The translations under genes and the position numbers were made by a program. 45,604 bases of DNA. It comes from Collinsella sp. GTDB lineage: Bacteria; Actinomycetota; Coriobacteriia; Coriobacteriales; Coriobacteriaceae. Shown here one piece after another: positions 26,364 to 35,562 of the stretch; within the stretch, counting starts at the first letter, position 1; each line of letters begins with the position of its first letter. Where the stretch lies: positions 1-45,604 of the forward strand of contig DXZW01000043.1 of assembly GCA_019419455.1 (NCBI GenBank). Reading direction: 5' to 3'. Under the pieces are notes generated by a model. It was not told the DNA's origin and ran no database searches. It saw only the letters and a list, made by a program, of their open reading frames with translations.

Positions 26364-27977
26364 TTACGCCTTGACGGTCGCGACGCCCTTAAAGGACATG
26401 CTCGTCGTGCCGATGCCCTTGAAGCCATCGAGAGCCTCGCCGTTGGGCGCGGTGGACGGATCGTCCCAAGAAGCGGAGACGGTCTTGACGTGGACAACGG
26501 GGTACAGAACGGCGTTGTCGGCGATGATGTCGAAGCACTCGTTCCACTTCTTCTGCTGCTCGTCGCCCTCGGCGGCAAGAGCCTCGTCCATGAGACCGTG
26601 GAGTTTCTCCCACTCAGCGGACTCCTTCCACGGGCAACGAGTCTGCATCCAGACGTTGTCGCCGTACCACCAGTTGAGCAGCAGGTCGGGGTCAGCGCCG
26701 AAGCAGGACGGATCACCAGGGGCAAGGAGGATATCGTAGGCCTCGCCGCCGTCGATGGCAGCGTAGGTGGCCGGCGAAGTGTCGGTCTGGATGGTCACAT
26801 CGAAGCCGAGAGCGTCAAGGTCGTTCTTGACCTGGGCGGCCATGCCCTTGATCTGCTCGTTGTCGGTGGTGCGCAGGGTGATGGCACCCGGGGTGATGCC
26901 GGACTCCTCGATGAGCTTCTTAGCCTTCTTGGCGTCGGTCTTGTACACCGTGGAGGCCTCGTGATAGTTGGTGAAGCTCTTGGGCAGGTAGCAGCTGGCG
27001 GCGGTAGCAAGGCCGGCGAAGGTGTTGCTGACCATCTTCTCGGTGTCGAGTGCATACATGACAGCCTGACGGACCTTGACGTTGTTCCAAGGCTCCTTTG
27101 CGACGTTGAACATGATGAAGCGGGTGCCGAAACCCTGAACGTTATCGATCTTGCAGCCGGCGCTCTCGAGCTGGTCGACGGCGTCAGCGGTAACGAGCTC
27201 CATGACGAGCGTGGAGCCTTCCTGCTGAGCAGTGACGCGAGCGGTGGGGTCGGTCAGAATGCTGTACTGGATCTTCTCGTCCTCGGCAGCATACTCACCG
27301 TTGTACTCGGGGTTGGGAACCAGGGTGATCTCGGTGTCGGAGATGGCATCGTACATCCAGGGGCCGGAGCCGATCGGCTGCTTGGCGCGATCCTCCTCGG
27401 TCTGGGTAGCCGGGGTAACGCGGATGATGGCCAGACGATCCTTGAGCAGGGAGAAGTTGGGGACCTTGGTCTTGACCGTTACGGTGCTGGCATCCTTGGC
27501 CTCGATGGACTCGAAGGGCTGGAAGAACGGAGCATAGGTAGCGGAAGCGGCGCAAGCGGTGTAGGAAGCGACAACGTCGTCAGCGGTGACCTCGGTGCCA
27601 TCGGAGAACTTGGCGCCCTTGCGGATGGTGACCTCGAAAGTGGTGTCGTCCACAGACTTGGGATCGTCGGTGGCGAGCTCGTTGAAAGTGCTGTAGTCGT
27701 GGTAATCGATGCCGTAGAGGCCCTCGATGACATGCCAGTTGGCACCCAGGCCAACAGCGGAACCGGTGGTGGCGGGATCGAAGCTGGACGGAGCGTAAGC
27801 GGAACCGGCGGTAATCACGCCGCCGCCACGATTGGCGGACTCAGAGGCACCGGAAGCGGAACCCTCGTCGCTAGAGCTGCCACCGCAGCCAGTGAGACCA
27901 AGGCCGGCGACAGCAGCGACGCTGCCGGTGAGGCCGAGGAACGAACGCCTGGACATACCCTTGTTGATGATGGCCAT
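26364..27977 (-). CDS. Solute-binding lipoprotein (SBP family 5), likely sialic acid receptor
   Basis: A 537-residue family 5 binding protein. The signal has a clear twin-arginine motif SRRSFLG (9-15), a hydrophobic stretch and lipobox LTGC with Cys31, followed by a Ser/Gly-rich spacer. The body shows SBP_5 marks (ATDDPKSVDDTTFEVTIRKGAKFSDG; VRQAVMYALDTEKM). The ATG at 27977 has AGGAG five bases upstream. Family 5 proteins bind mostly peptides, but the nanA-nanK-nanE genes downstream suggest N-acetylneuraminate. It is the first gene of the cluster. Confidence 0.88.
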   Translation of the reverse strand: MAIINKGMSRRSFLGLTGSVAAVAGLGLTGCGGSSSDEGSASGASESANRGGGVITAGSAYAPSSFDPATTGSAVGLGANWHVIEGLYGIDYHDYSTFNELATDDPKSVDDTTFEVTIRKGAKFSDGTEVTADDVVASYTACAASATYAPFFQPFESIEAKDASTVTVKTKVPNFSLLKDRLAIIRVTPATQTEEDRAKQPIGSGPWMYDAISDTEITLVPNPEYNGEYAAEDEKIQYSILTDPTARVTAQQEGSTLVMELVTADAVDQLESAGCKIDNVQGFGTRFIMFNVAKEPWNNVKVRQAVMYALDTEKMVSNTFAGLATAASCYLPKSFTNYHEASTVYKTDAKKAKKLIEESGITPGAITLRTTDNEQIKGMAAQVKNDLDALGFDVTIQTDTSPATYAAIDGGEAYDILLAPGDPSCFGADPDLLLNWWYGDNVWMQTRCPWKESAEWEKLHGLMDEALAAEGDEQQKKWNECFDIIADNAVLYPVVHVKTVSASWDDPSTAPNGEALDGFKGIGTTSMSFKGVATVKA

Positions 27978-28114
27978 GTCTTCTCCTATCAATAGAGAAT
28001 CTTACCCGGAAGCACCTAGACTTGCCTCCGTGCAACTTGCGGACGATATATACCTTACCCACCAACAAACCTAACGTGGACGCCGCGCTCGGCGACCGAT
28101 ACGTACATCCGCTT

Positions 28115-28135
28115 GAACGGTATTTGCTACCGTTC
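28115..28135. promoter_or_regulatory. Perfect inverted repeat, candidate operator
   Basis: Arms GAACGGTA (28115-28122) and TACCGTTC (28128-28135) with spacer TTTGC; about 140 bases upstream of the binding-protein start. The length and symmetry fit a dimeric repressor site. No U-run makes it a poor terminator. Confidence 0.45.
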
Positions 28136-28240
28136 ACCGATTTCGTTGACAAACAAATAGGCAGACAGTATGCATCGGTGAGGTGAGATACCAGTCATCG
28201 TCAATCCGCAGGATAGCAATGCTTTTCTTGTAACGCAGTC

Positions 28241-28264
28241 AAACGTTTTAGCGTTAATAAAACG
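28241..28264. promoter_or_regulatory. Inverted repeat with AAACGTTTTA core
   Basis: Arms CGTTTTA (28244-28250) and TAAAACG (28258-28264) with spacer GCGTTAA. The AAACGTTTTA part (28241-28250) repeats the palindrome core upstream of gap (15531-15544). It could be a site for a shared sugar regulator. Confidence 0.35.
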
Positions 28265-28341
28265 CGAAATCAGCGGGCAATCACAGCGAAATAATAGGTT
28301 GAAATTTACGCAATCATATATATCAGTTGCTTAGAGCGTGT

Positions 28342-30288
28342 TTAGTTTTTGAATCGACTTGCGGAGGCCTCATCGCGCTCTTCATTCCAAGCGGCAAGAG
28401 CCTCATAAACCGATCTTGCAACATCAGCCGGTACGCCTCGAACTTCGGCAATCTCCTGCACGCTCGCCGCACGCAAACGCTTCATCGAGCCAAAATGACG
28501 CATAATGGCACGTTTTCTGGTGGGTCCCACGCCTGGAACGTCATCGAGTACCGAAACCGTCATGGCCTTATCGCGCAGCTCGCGATGGAACGTGATGGCA
28601 AATCGGTGAGATTCATCGCGCACCTGTTTAATTAGATAGAGCGAAGCGGACCCCGTCGGCAGCACGACGGGCGTCTCGTCCCAAGGCACGAAGACCTCCT
28701 CATCGGCCTTTGCCAAGCCACAAACTGGTATATCGAGGCCGAGTGCCTCAAGTTGCTTAATTGCAGCGGTCAATTGCGGCTTGCCGCCATCGACAACGAG
28801 CAAATCGGGGCGCGAGCCAAAGCGCTCGTCCGCCATGCGCTCGGGAGCATAGCGCCGCCCCAGAACCTCGGACATCGATACGAAGTCGTTCGCCTCGTCC
28901 AATTCGGCCTGAATTTTAAAGCGACGATACTGGCCCTTGTCGGCACGGCCGTTGGTAAATACCACCATCGAAGCGACGGTAAAGGTGCCGTGCAACGTCG
29001 AGATATCGAAGCACTCGATGCGCAACGGCGGCGCAGGCAGCGCCAGCGCACTTTCGAGCTCCAGGAGCGCCTGATTAGTGCGATCGTCAGCATACCCCGT
29101 GCGCATCATGTAGCGCATGAGGGCATGGCGCGCATTTTTGGATGCCATATCGAGCAGACGGTGCTTTTCGCCACGCTGCGGCCTATGGAGATGGCAGGAA
29201 CGCTCACGCTTGCCCGCAAGCCACTCCCCCAGCGCCTCCGCATCCTCAAGCTCGACGGAAAGGTTGACCTCAGCTGGAATATCAGCCGTCTCGTCGTAAT
29301 AGCGCTTAAGAAAGCCCGACTGGAGCTCTTCCTCGTCAACATCAAGACCCTTGTCGAGAATGAACTCGCAGGTGCGAACTGTTCGGCCCTCGCGAACGAC
29401 GAAGACGCAAGCGGCGGAGATGGTCTCCTCGCGATAGAAACCGATGACATCGATATCGACACTGGAGGGAAAAACGACTTGCTGACGATCGTCCAGACCC
29501 CTGATGACCTCCAAACGACGTTTGACACGTGCCGCGCGCTCAAAGTCGAGCGCCTCAGCGGCATCCGTCATCTCGGAGGTCAGCTCATCGACGACATCCT
29601 TGCGATGGCCCGACAAAAAGTGCTCGACACGCTTGACGTTCTTGGCATAGTCTGCCGGGGAAATCGCGCCGACACACGCACCTGGGCCGCGCCCGACATG
29701 GTAGTCAAAGCAGGGGCGCCCGTTTTGCGCGCAAATCATATTGACGATGTCTTCCTCGCCCTTGTGGGACTCGACGATACGGCGACAACGACGCCACTCC
29801 GCACAGGATGCGGAGCAGATGGGGATAACCTTGCGCAGCGTATCTATCGTCTCACGTGCCGCGCGGCTATCGGTATAAGGTCCAAAATAGCGCGTTCCCG
29901 GCTTATGACGCTCACGCGTGTATTTGATAGCGGGATACAGGTCGCCCTTTGTAATGGCGATAAAGGGGTAGCTCTTGTCATCCTTGAGGTCGACGTTAAA
30001 GTACGGATGGTACTGGCCAATCAAATTGCGCTCGAGCACCAACGCCTCGTGCTCGGTCTCCACCACGATATAGTCAAAGCTCGCCACCAGCTGCATCATC
30101 AGCGGGATCTTCTGGCGCTCGTCCTGCAGCGTCACGTACTGACGCATACGGGCGCGCAGGTTTTTCGCCTTGCCCACGTAGATGACATCGCCCTTGGCGT
30201 CTTTCCAAAGGTAGCAGCCGGGCTGCGTGGGAACGCGCGAAACCTGCTCGGCAAGCGTTGGAATGTTGTCGTGACCGGCCACGCGCAC
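28342..30288 (-). CDS. uvrC: Excinuclease ABC subunit C
   Basis: A 648-residue nucleotide-excision-repair nuclease that makes both incisions with UvrB. GIY-YIG domain (about 22-100; GCYLWKD...VIYVGKAKNLRARM), UVR motif for UvrB contact (about 210-245), RNase H-like domain (about 390-560; RIECFDISTLHG, LLVVDGGKPQL) and C-terminal helix-hairpin-helix (LDDVPGVGPTRKRAIMRHFGS). The start is GTG directly after the murJ stop (TAGGTG), with no clear ribosome site, so coupling with murJ is likely. Confidence 0.96.
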   Translation of the reverse strand: MRVAGHDNIPTLAEQVSRVPTQPGCYLWKDAKGDVIYVGKAKNLRARMRQYVTLQDERQKIPLMMQLVASFDYIVVETEHEALVLERNLIGQYHPYFNVDLKDDKSYPFIAITKGDLYPAIKYTRERHKPGTRYFGPYTDSRAARETIDTLRKVIPICSASCAEWRRCRRIVESHKGEEDIVNMICAQNGRPCFDYHVGRGPGACVGAISPADYAKNVKRVEHFLSGHRKDVVDELTSEMTDAAEALDFERAARVKRRLEVIRGLDDRQQVVFPSSVDIDVIGFYREETISAACVFVVREGRTVRTCEFILDKGLDVDEEELQSGFLKRYYDETADIPAEVNLSVELEDAEALGEWLAGKRERSCHLHRPQRGEKHRLLDMASKNARHALMRYMMRTGYADDRTNQALLELESALALPAPPLRIECFDISTLHGTFTVASMVVFTNGRADKGQYRRFKIQAELDEANDFVSMSEVLGRRYAPERMADERFGSRPDLLVVDGGKPQLTAAIKQLEALGLDIPVCGLAKADEEVFVPWDETPVVLPTGSASLYLIKQVRDESHRFAITFHRELRDKAMTVSVLDDVPGVGPTRKRAIMRHFGSMKRLRAASVQEIAEVRGVPADVARSVYEALAAWNEERDEASASRFKN

Positions 30289-31971
30289 CTACTTGCGACG
30301 AATCAGCGCCGAGACCTCGGGCATCTTAAGGACGACGGCAAGGCCAAAGGTAACAGCAAGCGAGACGACACCCGCAACGCAAACGTAGCCAAGAGTAATC
30401 AGAATCGAGCCGCCAAGTGCCCCGACAAAGTGCTCAAGCGCCCACATGACGCCGGCGCCTGCGGCAGCACCCAGGCCACCGAGCAAAAGGCCAAAGAAAC
30501 CGCCATGCAGGATAGATTTGACCTGAAGGCCACGTAGACGACGACGCAGCCACCACAGCGAACAACCGACCAAGATCACGTAGTCAACGACATACGAAAG
30601 CGCGATTGCCGGCATACCGAAGCCCAGCACAACGCCAAACAGCAGAACCGAGCCGGCCTGGCCGATGGCGGAATACAGGCAATAGCGGCTATAGGGCTTC
30701 ATGTCGAGCAAGGCAGAGAAGCTCTTCTGCATCAGCACGACCACGCCGTAGAGCGGCAGGGAAAGTGCCAGGTAGATAAGGAACTCCGACACCAGCGCCA
30801 CACCGGACTCATCGAACTTGCCAGCGCAGTAGATCATGTTGAGCGGACGCGCGAAGACAATCAGGTACAGCGCGAATGGAATCAGGAAGAACAGCATCTG
30901 GGCGACGCCACGCGAAATGCCCGTGCGGACGCTGTCGTAATCCTTCTCCTGTGCGTCGTGAGAGAGCTCGGTATAGAGCGCCGTCGAAAGCGAGGCGGCA
31001 ATCAGCGCGTAGGGCAGCGTGTACCACAGGCGCGCATAGGCGATGACGGAAGGACCAGTCTCGGGCTGGACCACCAGCGCAGCAGCGTTGGTGATAGAAG
31101 TCGAGACAAACATGCACACCGTGGCGAGCAGCGTCGGGATACCGAGCGCAATCGTCTGGCGCAGTGCGGGGTCCTTAAAGTCGATATGGATATGGGGATG
31201 CACGCCGTGCTTGCCAAGCGCGGGGATCTGACATGCCATCTGAACAAAGACACCGAGGGTCGTACCGGCCGCAATCAAGATGATGCCGGCACGTTCGCCA
31301 AACTGTGCGGACACGGGCGCAAAGCCCATAAAGCTCGCAATGACGATCACATTGTTGAGGACCGGGGCAAACGTCGACCAGAAGTAGTCGCGGTGTGCGT
31401 TGAGGACGCCCGAAAACACCGAGCCCAAACCATAAAACAGAATCTGGATGGCAAAGAAACGGAACATGAACGCAGCGGTATCCATGCTGCCGCCGTCACC
31501 CGAAAGGAACGATTGCGTCCAGATAAAGCCCGGGGCGAACACGGTCCCCAGCAACGAAATGCCACCCAGCACCAATAGCAGAATACCGAGCAGGTTGCCC
31601 ACGTACTCGTTAGAGGCCTCGCGACCCTGCTCACGCCTCACGCCCATGTACACGGGCAAAAACGCCGTCACGAGCATGCCGCCCATCACGAGTTCGTAGA
31701 GCATATTGGGCAGGTTGTTGGCGACCTGATAGGAAGACGAGAGCAGCGACATGCCGATAGCGGCCGCCATTGCCCACGTGCGGATAAAACCGGTGACGCG
31801 AGACACGATGGTCAGGATGGTCATAAGCCCGGCGGAACGACCAACCGTGGAGTAGTCCGACGAGCCCATGTCGTCAGCGTCGTCTCGCGACGAAGAAGCT
31901 TCGGATGAGGGTGTCTGAGGCGCAGATTCTTTTGCAAAATGAGCTCCGCACTTCAATTCTTCCTGCGGCAT
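30289..31971 (-). CDS. murJ: Lipid II flippase MurJ (MviN family)
   Basis: A 560-residue membrane protein with an N-terminal Ser/Asp-rich cytoplasmic tail (about 1-45) and about 14 helices. MviN marks are present: TILTIVSRVTGFIRTWAMAAAIG in the first helix and NMLYELVMGGMLVTAFLPVY in the next. It flips lipid-linked peptidoglycan precursor across the membrane. It lies between a ybaK-type gene and uvrC, all on one strand with gaps of a few bases. Confidence 0.93.
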   Translation of the reverse strand: MPQEELKCGAHFAKESAPQTPSSEASSSRDDADDMGSSDYSTVGRSAGLMTILTIVSRVTGFIRTWAMAAAIGMSLLSSSYQVANNLPNMLYELVMGGMLVTAFLPVYMGVRREQGREASNEYVGNLLGILLLVLGGISLLGTVFAPGFIWTQSFLSGDGGSMDTAAFMFRFFAIQILFYGLGSVFSGVLNAHRDYFWSTFAPVLNNVIVIASFMGFAPVSAQFGERAGIILIAAGTTLGVFVQMACQIPALGKHGVHPHIHIDFKDPALRQTIALGIPTLLATVCMFVSTSITNAAALVVQPETGPSVIAYARLWYTLPYALIAASLSTALYTELSHDAQEKDYDSVRTGISRGVAQMLFFLIPFALYLIVFARPLNMIYCAGKFDESGVALVSEFLIYLALSLPLYGVVVLMQKSFSALLDMKPYSRYCLYSAIGQAGSVLLFGVVLGFGMPAIALSYVVDYVILVGCSLWWLRRRLRGLQVKSILHGGFFGLLLGGLGAAAGAGVMWALEHFVGALGGSILITLGYVCVAGVVSLAVTFGLAVVLKMPEVSALIRRK

Positions 31972-31974
31972 CGC

Positions 31975-32475
31975 TCAGTCCTCTCTCGTAATCGGGGCGA
32001 CCGTCGCCCCGCAAAATGCAATTAAATCATCAGGTGCAAGCTCAAGCTGATAACCACGCTTGCCTCCCGAAATAAAAATGGTATCCCAAAGGACACATGT
32101 CTCATCAATGAGCGTCCGGTAGCGTTTTTTCATACCGACCGGACTGCAGCCGCCGCGAACGTAGCCAGTCGCCGCAAGCAAATCCTTCACATGCATCATG
32201 GCCAAGGACTTCTCCCCCGCGGCACGCGCGGCGGACTTTAGATCGAGCTCGTCGGCAACAGGGATGCAGCACACGACGTGGTCGTTGGACGGCGTCACGC
32301 AGACCAAGGTCTTAAATCCTTGTCCGGGCTCCTCGCCAAGCTGCTCCGAAATCGCGACCCCCAGGCCCGCCGACTCATCACCATCGTCTTCGTACGTATG
32401 TAGAACATAGGAAATGCCGGCGCTTTCCAGCTCGCGCATCGCATTGGTTTTTGGCGTCTTTACAGCCTTTGCCAT
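31975..32475 (-). CDS. ybaK: Cys-tRNA(Pro)/Cys-tRNA(Cys) deacylase (YbaK/EbsC family)
   Basis: A 166-residue protein of the YbaK/EbsC family that hydrolyses mischarged Cys-tRNA(Pro). It has the family marks KTNAMRELESAGISYVLHTY near the start, a lysine in FKTLVCV, and GYVRGGCSPVGMKKRYRTLID in the C-terminal half. The ATG at 32475 has AAAGG seven bases upstream; a longer frame has no match. murJ starts three bases after its stop. Confidence 0.92.
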   Translation of the reverse strand: MAKAVKTPKTNAMRELESAGISYVLHTYEDDGDESAGLGVAISEQLGEEPGQGFKTLVCVTPSNDHVVCCIPVADELDLKSAARAAGEKSLAMMHVKDLLAATGYVRGGCSPVGMKKRYRTLIDETCVLWDTIFISGGKRGYQLELAPDDLIAFCGATVAPITRED

Positions 32476-32556
32476 GGCATATCCTTTCCCTCGCATTCGG
32501 ACGCAAGGATTAAGTATATGTCCAATTCGGCTGTATACGTCACTTCGACACAGCAA

Positions 32557-32587
32557 GCGCCATCGAATCACAAGGAGTCGATGGCGC
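32557..32587 (-). terminator. Hairpin after uvrA
   Basis: Arms GCGCCATCGA (32557-32566) and TCGATGGCGC (32578-32587) form a 10-bp stem 20 bases past the uvrA stop. The following minus-strand sequence TTGCTGTG is only weakly U-rich, so termination may be partial. A TATACT box near 32512 may start a separate ybaK transcript. Confidence 0.6.
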
Positions 32588-32607
32588 CCATAAACTGAAT
32601 CGCCTAT

Positions 32608-35487
32608 TTATTGAGCATCAAGTTGAGCCTGACGCTCCCGGTCACGCCTGAGCAACGGCGCCAAAAACTTGCCCGTATAACTCTGCGGACAGTCCGCAAC
32701 CTGCTCCGGTGTGCCCGAAACCACGACGGTTCCGCCGCCGTTACCGCCCTCGGGGCCCATATCGATCAGGCGGTCGGCAACCTTGATGACATCAAGGTTG
32801 TGTTCAATCACCAGCACCGTGTTGCCCGCATCGACCAAGCGCTGCAGCACATCGAGCAGCTGGCGGACGTCCTCAAAATGAAGGCCGGTCGTCGGCTCAT
32901 CCAAAATATAGAACGTCTTGCCCGTCTGGCGTCGATGAAGCTCCTTGGCGAGCTTCACACGCTGCGCCTCGCCGCCCGAGAGCGTCGTAGCGGGCTGGCC
33001 CAGGCTCACGTAGCCCAAGCCTACATCGTACAGCGTCTGGAGCTTGCGCTTAATCTGCGGGATATTCCCAAAGAAGGCCAGTGCCTCGGTGACGCTCATG
33101 TCGAGCACGTCCGAGATGGTCTTACCACGGTAGGTGACCTCAAGCGTCTCGCGGTTATAGCGTTTGCCGCCGCAGACTTCGCAGGGAACGTAGATATCGG
33201 GAAGGAAGTGCATCTCGATCTTAATTTGTCCGTCGCCCTTGCATGCTTCGCAGCGACCGCCGCTCACGTTAAAGGAGAAACGTCCCGGCGAGTAGCCGCG
33301 CGCCTTCGACTCCGGCGTACTCGCAAACAGCGCGCGAAGATCATCCCACAGGCCAATGTACGTAGCAGGGTTGGAACGCGGCGTGCGGCCAATCGGCGAC
33401 TGGTCGATATCGATAACCTTATCGATACACTCGATGCCCTCGATTTTCTTATACGGACCCACAGGGCGCGTCGAACGGTGAATGGCATTCGTAAGGGCAG
33501 GTGCGATAGTGTCGGTAACCAGGGAGCTCTTACCCGATCCCGACACGCCGGTAACGACCGTAAGCGTACCAAACTCGATCTTGGCGGTAACGTTTTTGAG
33601 GTTGTTGGCGCGGGCGCCCGTGATCTTAAGGCAGCCGCGACCGGGCTTGCGCCGTTCATCAGGCACCCGGATCATTCGTTTGCCGGTCAGATAAGCGCCC
33701 GTCATCGACTCGGGACACGCCATGATATCGGCAGGCGTTCCCGCCGCGACTACGTGTCCGCCGTTCACGCCCGCGCCGGGGCCCATGTCGATCACATAGT
33801 CGGCAGCACGAATCGTATCCTCATCATGCTCGACGACGATGACGGTATTGCCGATATCGCGTAGGCGCTCAAGCGTCTTGATCAGGCGCTCGTTATCGCG
33901 CTGATGGAGGCCAATCGATGGCTCGTCCAAAATGTACAGAACACCCATGAGGCCGGCGCCGATCTGCGTTGCCAGGCGAATGCGCTGGGCCTCGCCTCCG
34001 GAAAGCGTCGCCGAGGCACGATCGAGGGTCAGATAGTCGAGTCCGACATCGACCAGAAAACGCAGGCGCTCCAAGATTTCCTTGACGATGCGTCCGCCGA
34101 TAAACTGTTGGCGCTCGGTGAGTTCCAGGCCCTCAAAAAACTCGAGCGACTCACGGCACGACAGACAACAAACCTCGTAAATGGACTTGCCGCCCACGGT
34201 GACGGCGAGCATCTCGGGGCGCAAACGAGCGCCGTGGCAGCTCGAGCACGGCTCCTCGCGGATGTACTTCTCCAAGCGCGCCTTGGTGTTCTCATTCGTC
34301 GTCTCGGTATAGCGCTCGTACAGGATATTGCGCACACCCGAGAACTTGGTGTCCCACTGGCTGCGGCGCCCATCGAGCTTTTGATAGTCGACCGAAATCT
34401 TCTGGTCGCCCATGCCGTCTAAAAACGCACGACACACCCGCGGAGGCAGATCCTCCCACGGCGTATCGACGCTCACCTTAAAGTGTTTGCAGACCGCAGC
34501 GAAAATCTGCGGATAGTAGTTAGAGTTGCCAAACAGGCTGCCAAAGACCCCGTCGGCGATCGACTTCGAGGGGTCTTCGATTAGGGCCTCGGCATCGACC
34601 GTCTTCTTAAAGCCCAGGCCATCGCACTCGGGGCACGCGCCATAGGGCGCGTTGAACGAGAAATCACGCGGCTGCAGGTCATCGATGGAGTGTCCATGCT
34701 CCGGGCACGCTAACGCCAGCGAATACTCCAGCAACTCGCCTTCGGTCCCCTCGGGAGCGTCGCGGTCGGGCAGCAAGTATACGTTCACATTGCCGTGCGC
34801 CAGCGCAGTCGCCTGTTCAACGGACTCGGCAATACGGCCCAGCGAGTTCTCGCGAATCACGATGCGGTCGACCACGACCTCGATATCGTGCTTGAATTTC
34901 TTATCCAAATCGATAGGGTCATCAAGCGAGCGAACCTCGCCGTCGACACGCACGCGGCTAAAGCCCTCGGCGCGAAGGTCCTCAAACAGCTTGGTGTACT
35001 CGCCTTTTCGCCCGCGCACCACCGGTGCCAGCACAAACGCGCGGCGGCCCTCCCCCGCCGCCAGGACCTTATCGGCGACCTGGTCGGTCGTCTGGCGCTC
35101 AATGACGCGGCCGCATTCGGGACAGTGCGGGGTGCCCACACGGGCGAACAGCAGACGCAGATAGTCATAAATCTCGGTTACGGTGCCAACCGTCGAGCGA
35201 GGGTTTTTAGATGTCGTCTTTTGGTCGATCGACACCGCCGGCGAAAGGCCGTCGATTGAATCCAAGTCGGGTTTGTCCATCTGGCCCAAGAACTGGCGCG
35301 CATAACTCGAAAGGCTCTCGACGTATCGACGCTGGCCCTCGGCATAGATAGTGTCGAATGCCAGCGAACTCTTGCCCGAGCCAGAAAGACCGGTAATGAC
35401 CACGAGTTGGTCACGCGGAATGGAAACATCGATATCACGGAGGTTGTGCTCACGAGCGCCGCGAATAACGATAGAGGAATCAGACAT
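32608..35487 (-). CDS. uvrA: Excinuclease ABC subunit A
   Basis: A 959-residue damage-recognition ATPase with two ABC modules. The first has Walker A GLSGSGKSS (33-41) and a zinc module (CPECG region); the second has GVSGSGKSS. Further zinc cysteines are in CSSCHG, CCLSC, CEACKG and CEVCGG; signatures LSGGEAQR occur twice. The ATG at 35487 has AAGGAG upstream and gives the standard start; a longer frame is non-family. An SOS-box-like site lies upstream. Confidence 0.97.
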   Translation of the reverse strand: MSDSSIVIRGAREHNLRDIDVSIPRDQLVVITGLSGSGKSSLAFDTIYAEGQRRYVESLSSYARQFLGQMDKPDLDSIDGLSPAVSIDQKTTSKNPRSTVGTVTEIYDYLRLLFARVGTPHCPECGRVIERQTTDQVADKVLAAGEGRRAFVLAPVVRGRKGEYTKLFEDLRAEGFSRVRVDGEVRSLDDPIDLDKKFKHDIEVVVDRIVIRENSLGRIAESVEQATALAHGNVNVYLLPDRDAPEGTEGELLEYSLALACPEHGHSIDDLQPRDFSFNAPYGACPECDGLGFKKTVDAEALIEDPSKSIADGVFGSLFGNSNYYPQIFAAVCKHFKVSVDTPWEDLPPRVCRAFLDGMGDQKISVDYQKLDGRRSQWDTKFSGVRNILYERYTETTNENTKARLEKYIREEPCSSCHGARLRPEMLAVTVGGKSIYEVCCLSCRESLEFFEGLELTERQQFIGGRIVKEILERLRFLVDVGLDYLTLDRASATLSGGEAQRIRLATQIGAGLMGVLYILDEPSIGLHQRDNERLIKTLERLRDIGNTVIVVEHDEDTIRAADYVIDMGPGAGVNGGHVVAAGTPADIMACPESMTGAYLTGKRMIRVPDERRKPGRGCLKITGARANNLKNVTAKIEFGTLTVVTGVSGSGKSSLVTDTIAPALTNAIHRSTRPVGPYKKIEGIECIDKVIDIDQSPIGRTPRSNPATYIGLWDDLRALFASTPESKARGYSPGRFSFNVSGGRCEACKGDGQIKIEMHFLPDIYVPCEVCGGKRYNRETLEVTYRGKTISDVLDMSVTEALAFFGNIPQIKRKLQTLYDVGLGYVSLGQPATTLSGGEAQRVKLAKELHRRQTGKTFYILDEPTTGLHFEDVRQLLDVLQRLVDAGNTVLVIEHNLDVIKVADRLIDMGPEGGNGGGTVVVSGTPEQVADCPQSYTGKFLAPLLRRDRERQAQLDAQ

Positions 35488-35548
35488 GGAAGCTCCTTGC
35501 CTCCTATTGCATCGAATCATACTGCCGATGAGTTTAGCGCACTCGACG

Positions 35549-35562
35549 CGCACAGATGTTCG
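35549..35562 (-). promoter_or_regulatory. LexA (SOS)-box-like site upstream of uvrA
   Basis: On the minus strand CGAACATCTGTGCG matches the actinobacterial SOS-box form CGAAC-N4-GTTCG in the left half exactly and in the right half with one mismatch (GTGCG). It lies about 60-75 bases before the uvrA ATG, where it can overlap the promoter. uvrA is a usual LexA target. Confidence 0.6.

Larger units (their letters stand above)
27978..28341. other. Upstream region of the sialic-acid cluster
   Basis: About 360 bases between uvrC and the binding-protein gene, with no credible coding region. It must contain the promoter of the cluster, but no -35/-10 pair with good spacing stands out; GGTATATATC near 28045 is a possible -10. 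Two palindromes (28115-28135 and 28244-28264) are the main structure. There is no convincing terminator for uvrC. Confidence 0.6.

Noticed and set aside
28115..28264. uvrC terminator
   Set aside because: Neither palindrome is followed by a U-run in the uvrC direction; operator sites fit better.
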